Source: Sterolibacterium sp. (GTDB lineage Bacteria > Pseudomonadota > Gammaproteobacteria > Burkholderiales > Rhodocyclaceae). From it: 36,651 bases of DNA. Under the pieces are notes generated by a model that was not told the DNA's origin, did no database searches, and was given only the letters and a program-made list of their open reading frames with translations. The stretch is taken from the NCBI GenBank assembly GCA_023258955.1, contig JAHFRE010000018.1, forward strand, positions 1-36,651, read 5' to 3'. This document shows positions 33,438-36,651 of this stretch, piece by piece (the first letter of the stretch is position 1; each line of letters opens with the position of its first letter). Made by a program: the position numbers and the translations under genes.

Positions 33438-33452
33438 CTCATGAGTCATGAG
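33438..33452. promoter_or_regulatory. 15-bp palindrome between the ATPase pair and the membrane protein
   Basis: CTCATGA and TCATGAG flank one central base, and the flanks AGGCG and CGCCT extend the symmetry imperfectly. It lies in a 259-base gap that otherwise holds no gene I can support. The half-site GGCTCATG and the other half TCATGAG recur in the palindrome at 35596-35614, with a different spacer. Confidence 0.5.
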
Positions 33453-33680
33453 TTCGCGCCTGCCAAACGGAGGATCGCGAGCCAGTGTTGGCGATGGTGT
33501 ACAACGATGGTCTCTGTTCTGGTCTTGCGAGGAACAACAAAGTCCGTCAGGGTTGCGCGGCAATAATATACTGCCTTGGTCAAATGAAACGATGAACCTC
33601 GAACACGTCGCGACGCTAGTCCGATCAGGCACGTGCTTTCCATGTAGCATCTATCCAGTCTAATTCCGTGTTGCAACTAA

Positions 33681-34385
33681 ATGGCGCTCATATTAATGGA
33701 CAAAGAAGAGACGAAACCTAGCCTCTATAGAGCTTTGAAGGGTGCGCACGACGAGCGCACTGCTTTCATTTTCATTGACGTGGTCGCAGGATCGGCGGGT
33801 CTTTGGATACCGATTATCGTTGGAATACTACATAGTGGAGCCACAGTTGGCCTAGAACTTCAAAGACTATTTGATTCTGCCGGTGCGTATATTTTTGCTA
33901 TCGCGTTTCTGGCTGCATCAAGCTCCTTCCTCTATCTTGAACGTCGGAAAAATGTGGTCAATGAAATTCGCGAAAGCTATGACCGCTACGCTGGATGGTA
34001 CGCGATAGCCGGTATTGCTATCGGGATGCTCTTAGTTGGCCTACAGCTGTCAAGTACCATTGTTCCAGCAGACGACAAGTCGGGCGAAGTTACCCCAATC
34101 CGCCAAGTGGCAACACTAGAAACGAAAGTACCTCAATTAGCACAGCCTTCCGTTCAGCGCGAGCAGCAGCACAGTTACCTACAGTCTCCGAAGAAAAGCA
34201 ACAACTCAGTAGCGCTGCCGATGGTGCAACTTGCATATCTCTGCACCGCCATTTGGCTTGGAGTCCGTCTCTTCTGTCTTCGTAATATAAGCAAAATTCC
34301 TGGAGAACTTGAGCATATTAAGCTAATGGAAGCAGCACACCGTAAGAAGCTCATAGACGAGGCTCAGGAAAGCAACCACTTCTAG
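33681..34385 (+). CDS. Membrane protein with four predicted helices, function unknown
   Basis: The 234-residue protein has hydrophobic segments at about 28-50 (FIFIDVVAGSAGLWIPIIVG), 68-85 (AYIFAIAFLAASSSFLYL), 105-124 (WYAIAGIAIGMLLVGLQL) and 184-203. A polar, Gln/Ser-rich loop (about 130-180) lies between helices three and four, and the tail is charged. No family is recognised. Codon use is AT-rich compared with the chromosome part. Neither ATG at 33681 nor the one at 33696 has a clear ribosome site. The DGQHR gene follows after 17 bases. Small multi-helix membrane proteins are common effectors in abortive-infection systems, so an effector role is possible but unproven. Confidence 0.7.
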   Translation: MALILMDKEETKPSLYRALKGAHDERTAFIFIDVVAGSAGLWIPIIVGILHSGATVGLELQRLFDSAGAYIFAIAFLAASSSFLYLERRKNVVNEIRESYDRYAGWYAIAGIAIGMLLVGLQLSSTIVPADDKSGEVTPIRQVATLETKVPQLAQPSVQREQQHSYLQSPKKSNNSVALPMVQLAYLCTAIWLGVRLFCLRNISKIPGELEHIKLMEAAHRKKLIDEAQESNHF

Positions 34386-34402
34386 ACGAGGATAGAGGCG
34401 CG

Positions 34403-35563
34403 ATGTCCAACATAGTCCTTCCGTACTTATCGGTAACCCAGCCGATTGGGACCTTCTATATGACTGTTATGACAGCTGGCGTATTGCTAGATGTAGTGGA
34501 CATTCTTAGACGAGATTTTAGTCCAGAGGGTCGTAAGAGGGTTCAGCGTGAATATAGCAAAGAGCAAGGTGAAAAGATTGCTAAATATGCTCTTAGTAAT
34601 GATGCCACTTTCCCAACATCGATAATACTATCGGCCTACAAGGACTGCGTTCTTATTGATGACGAGAAGATGGTTCTAAAACTCGGTAGGCAGGTCAAAT
34701 TCGGCGATTCAGATCAAGACGAAGTGTGGGAGCCACTCAATGCGCTATCCCCTTTCAAAATTGGAGAAATTGTCGACGGGCAGCACAGACTATTAGGAAT
34801 GAGGCATGCCATTGAGACGTTGGGCGAGCAACACCTAAAGGATTTCGAGCTACCGGTCGTCTTCATGCTAGACCTCAATCCGAACGATAAGGCATATGTA
34901 TTCTCAACTATTAACGGAACGCAACGGCGAGTCAGCTCATCATTGATTGTTGACCTTTTTGGGCTCCGTGATGGCCGCAGCCCTCGGAAAACTTGTCATG
35001 AGCTTGCCGAGGCGTTCTATGAGTGGCCTAACGGTCCGTTCACAAATGGTTTAAAGATGCTTGGCAAGAAGACTATGGATGGCGAAATGCTTTCACAGGG
35101 CAGCTTCAGCAAGTACATTCTTCGTCTCATATCGAGACGTCCCGATGATGATGAGCGGCGCTTAGATGCTGGAGAGCCTTTGGCTGAGGATGACAAGTGC
35201 CCGTTAAGGGAATTCTTTCTTGCAGGTAAGGACGCAACAATCGCCCGAATACTTCACGAATATTTTTCGGCGATCAGAAACACATTCAATGAAGAATGGC
35301 AGGCAAAACCTGAAGAATATTTGTTAAGAAAGACTGTTGGATTCGCTGCACTAACTAAGGCCTTCATCGAAATTTGGGATAGATCAAAGGTTACCGACCC
35401 AAAGTCTGCAGCGGATTTCTTTTCCAATATTTCAACCATGTTCAGGAAGAATCTTGGGGAACGAAGGTTGACAAGTGCGTATTTTGGATCGAGCGAGAAG
35501 GGCGCGAAGGAGCTTTCTGATGCGTTAACTGGGGCAGACAATCCCTTCAAAATGATCAAATAG
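34403..35563 (+). CDS. DGQHR-domain protein (DndB-like, ParB superfamily)
   Basis: The 386-residue protein carries the defining motif EIVDGQHRLLGM (DGQHR at 125-129). Other family features are QPIGTFYMTVM near the start, ATFPTSIILSAY (about 68-79), LPVVFMLDLNP and the strongly conserved YVFSTINGTQRRVSSSLI (about 165-182). DGQHR proteins include DndB, the regulator of DNA phosphorothioate modification, and many uncharacterised members in defence islands. No dndC, dndD or dndE gene is in the window, so a Dnd role is not shown. It lies 17 bases after the membrane-protein gene and 96 bases before the ParB-like gene, with a palindrome in that gap. Confidence 0.88.
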   Translation: MSNIVLPYLSVTQPIGTFYMTVMTAGVLLDVVDILRRDFSPEGRKRVQREYSKEQGEKIAKYALSNDATFPTSIILSAYKDCVLIDDEKMVLKLGRQVKFGDSDQDEVWEPLNALSPFKIGEIVDGQHRLLGMRHAIETLGEQHLKDFELPVVFMLDLNPNDKAYVFSTINGTQRRVSSSLIVDLFGLRDGRSPRKTCHELAEAFYEWPNGPFTNGLKMLGKKTMDGEMLSQGSFSKYILRLISRRPDDDERRLDAGEPLAEDDKCPLREFFLAGKDATIARILHEYFSAIRNTFNEEWQAKPEEYLLRKTVGFAALTKAFIEIWDRSKVTDPKSAADFFSNISTMFRKNLGERRLTSAYFGSSEKGAKELSDALTGADNPFKMIK

Positions 35564-35595
35564 GCCCTTGCAGCGGTTAGCAAAGGAAGTATTTG

Positions 35596-35614
35596 TGGCT
35601 CATGTCATGAGCCA
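35596..35614. promoter_or_regulatory. 19-bp perfect palindrome before the ParB-like gene
   Basis: TGGCTCATG and CATGAGCCA flank a single central T. It lies 45 bases before the ParB-like start codon, in a 96-base gap. It shares half-site sequence with the palindrome at 33438-33452. It could be an operator or a parS-like site for the protein encoded next to it. Confidence 0.55.
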
Positions 35615-35659
35615 TCACCACCGTAAAATGGGATCTCCCAGTCTTCAGGACCATTTGAT

Positions 35660-36541
35660 ATGTCTAATCTCACAATTCAATACCTACCCGTTTCAAGCAT
35701 CATTCTCGACCTGCGTAACCCACGTGTCGCGCCAGCGCTCGAGTCAATAGAAGGCGAGCCGCCGCAGACCTTTATTGAACTTGCGTTAGGGCAATTTGCT
35801 CCCGATGACGAGGACAAGGGTGCATCTACAACATTTTCAAGCCTTAAGGCCTCAATCCGCGCCTACAAGGGCTTGATCAATCCAATCGTCGTCACACCAC
35901 GTGATGATGGTACCTTTGTCGTGATTGAAGGAAACACCCGCGTTTCCATCTACCGACAGCTTGCCACTGAGAAGGCACCTGGTTCCTGGGACACAATTCC
36001 TTCAATTGTTCGCACCGATATCGAGGAGGACGGTGAGCACGCGATACGCTTGCAGGCGCACCTCGTAGGCCCGCGGCAGTGGCGCCCCTACGCAAAGGCC
36101 AAGTATCTCCATTCGCTCTATACGGAAAACAAGCTCTCCATCAACGAGATTCTGGATTACTGCGGCGGCAACGCCAGAAAGCGCGAAATCGAGGAATACA
36201 TCGCTGCCTATGAAGATATGCAGAGCCACTACATTCCCTTGGTTGGTCAGAACCAGCCCGACTACTCCAGGTTCAGCGCTTTTGTTGAATTGCAGAAGCC
36301 ACAGGTCAAACAAGCTGTCGTGAAGGCCGGCTTCACAATGGACGACTTCGCCCAGTGGGTCCATGGCTCGAAGATCAGTCCGTTGAATACGGTTCGTCAG
36401 ATTCCTCGTATCCTCGCCAATCCGGAAGCGAAGAAGAGGTTTCTTTCGCATGACGCACGTGAGGCTATGAAGGTTCTGGAGCAGCCCAACGCGAATGCAG
36501 CGATCAAGGAAGCCTCAGTCGATCAGTTAGGGACAGTCTGA
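35660..36541 (+). CDS. ParB/sulfiredoxin-fold protein
   Basis: The 293-residue protein begins IQYLPVSSIILDLRNPR, the usual first strand of the ParB N-terminal domain. It continues with LKASIRAYKGLINPIVVTPRDD and the GxxR box EGNTRVSIYRQL (GNTR at 91-94), equivalent to the GEHR box of ParB, which in some members binds CTP and in others is nuclease-like. A helical part with QWRPYAKAKYLHSLY and a helix-turn-helix-like stretch (about 155-185, KLSINEILDYCGGNARKREIEEYI) follows. No ParA gene is seen, so plasmid partitioning is not implied. AGGA lies nine bases before the ATG. It is the second ParB-superfamily gene in a row after the DGQHR gene. Confidence 0.85.
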   Translation: MSNLTIQYLPVSSIILDLRNPRVAPALESIEGEPPQTFIELALGQFAPDDEDKGASTTFSSLKASIRAYKGLINPIVVTPRDDGTFVVIEGNTRVSIYRQLATEKAPGSWDTIPSIVRTDIEEDGEHAIRLQAHLVGPRQWRPYAKAKYLHSLYTENKLSINEILDYCGGNARKREIEEYIAAYEDMQSHYIPLVGQNQPDYSRFSAFVELQKPQVKQAVVKAGFTMDDFAQWVHGSKISPLNTVRQIPRILANPEAKKRFLSHDAREAMKVLEQPNANAAIKEASVDQLGTV

Positions 36542-36592
36542 ACAAGTCAGCCAATATGTGATCTGATGCGTTGATAGTGGAGGGGGATGGTT

Positions 36593-36651
36593 ATGAGTCA
36601 GATCAGTTTCGGTGACGCCGAGTACGCAGCCAAGAAAAAGCAGACGCGGCG
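36593..36651 (+). CDS. IS5-family transposase, N-terminus only (cut by window edge)
   Basis: Only the first 19 full codons are present: MSQISFGDAEYAAKKKQTR. This is the characteristic opening of IS5-group transposases (MSQI-F-AEY--K---TRR). GGAGGGGGA precedes the ATG. The left end of the element must lie within the 51 bases after the ParB-like stop or slightly earlier, but I cannot identify its terminal inverted repeat without the other end. Confidence 0.82.
   Translation, partial: MSQISFGDAEYAAKKKQTR

Noticed and set aside
33446-33663. Small frames in the gap before the membrane protein
   Set aside because: They overlap the palindrome, lack ribosome sites and have no coding-like pattern.
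34403-35563. A Dnd phosphorothioate modification system
   Set aside because: Only a DndB-like DGQHR protein is present. No DndA, C, D or E and no DndFGH genes are seen.
29044-36651. A second copy of the tRNA-Ser 3' end (attR) or a CRISPR array
   Set aside because: I found no repeat of the T-arm and acceptor sequence and no regularly spaced repeats in the remaining window.

Overview
The window comes from a high-GC proteobacterium. The paired c-di-GMP, hemerythrin and multi-PAS signalling genes, and an IS5-type transposase start at the right edge, suggest a betaproteobacterium, perhaps Rhodocyclales-like. That placement is inference; no rRNA or other marker gene is present. Two compartments are obvious. 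Positions 1 to about 29,043 are GC-rich chromosome (45 of 60 bases are G or C at 17701-17760). After a tRNA-Ser(GCU) at 28951-29043 the sequence is clearly AT-richer (28 of 60 at 34441-34500), with looser gene packing and no familiar housekeeping genes. I read this second part as a genomic island.

Chromosomal part, left to right. A chemoreceptor fragment, a NarL-type regulator and a NarX-like kinase lie on the minus strand. Glycogen phosphorylase and an Old Yellow Enzyme reductase follow on the plus strand, then a DUF4160/DUF2442 pair behind what looks like a leaderless promoter. Next, on the minus strand, come an IorAB-type molybdenum hydroxylase, a receiver-only regulator with a HisKA_3 kinase, and a PAS-GGDEF-hemerythrin diguanylate cyclase. 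From 13,194 to 28,720 nine genes run tightly on the plus strand: a GAF hybrid kinase with three receivers, a CheR, a CheB, a REC-PAS-PAS-GGDEF-EAL protein, a REC protein with a helical tail, then a ZorA-like motor stator, a ZorB-like MotB protein, an EH-signature (ZorC-like) protein and a membrane kinase with five PAS domains.

The most notable chromosomal feature is that last set. It has the ZorA, ZorB and ZorC components of type I Zorya anti-phage defence, but where the ZorD helicase-nuclease would be expected there is a sensor kinase whose start codon overlaps the ZorC-like stop codon (ATGA). Upstream are phospho-relay, methylation and c-di-GMP genes in the same direction. This could be a Zorya-derived motor used for signalling, or a defence system with a different output.

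The island part (29,044 to the end) starts with about 925 bases holding hairpins, a terminator and a short repeated motif. Five plus-strand genes follow: a large P-loop ATPase of STAND/ORC-like layout, an unrecognised partner 15 bases downstream, a four-helix membrane protein, a DGQHR-domain (DndB-like) protein and a ParB/Srx-fold protein. Two related palindromes sit in the two gaps that flank the membrane-protein/DGQHR pair. This cassette is my second candidate for an undescribed, defence-like system. The right end of the window enters an IS5-family element.
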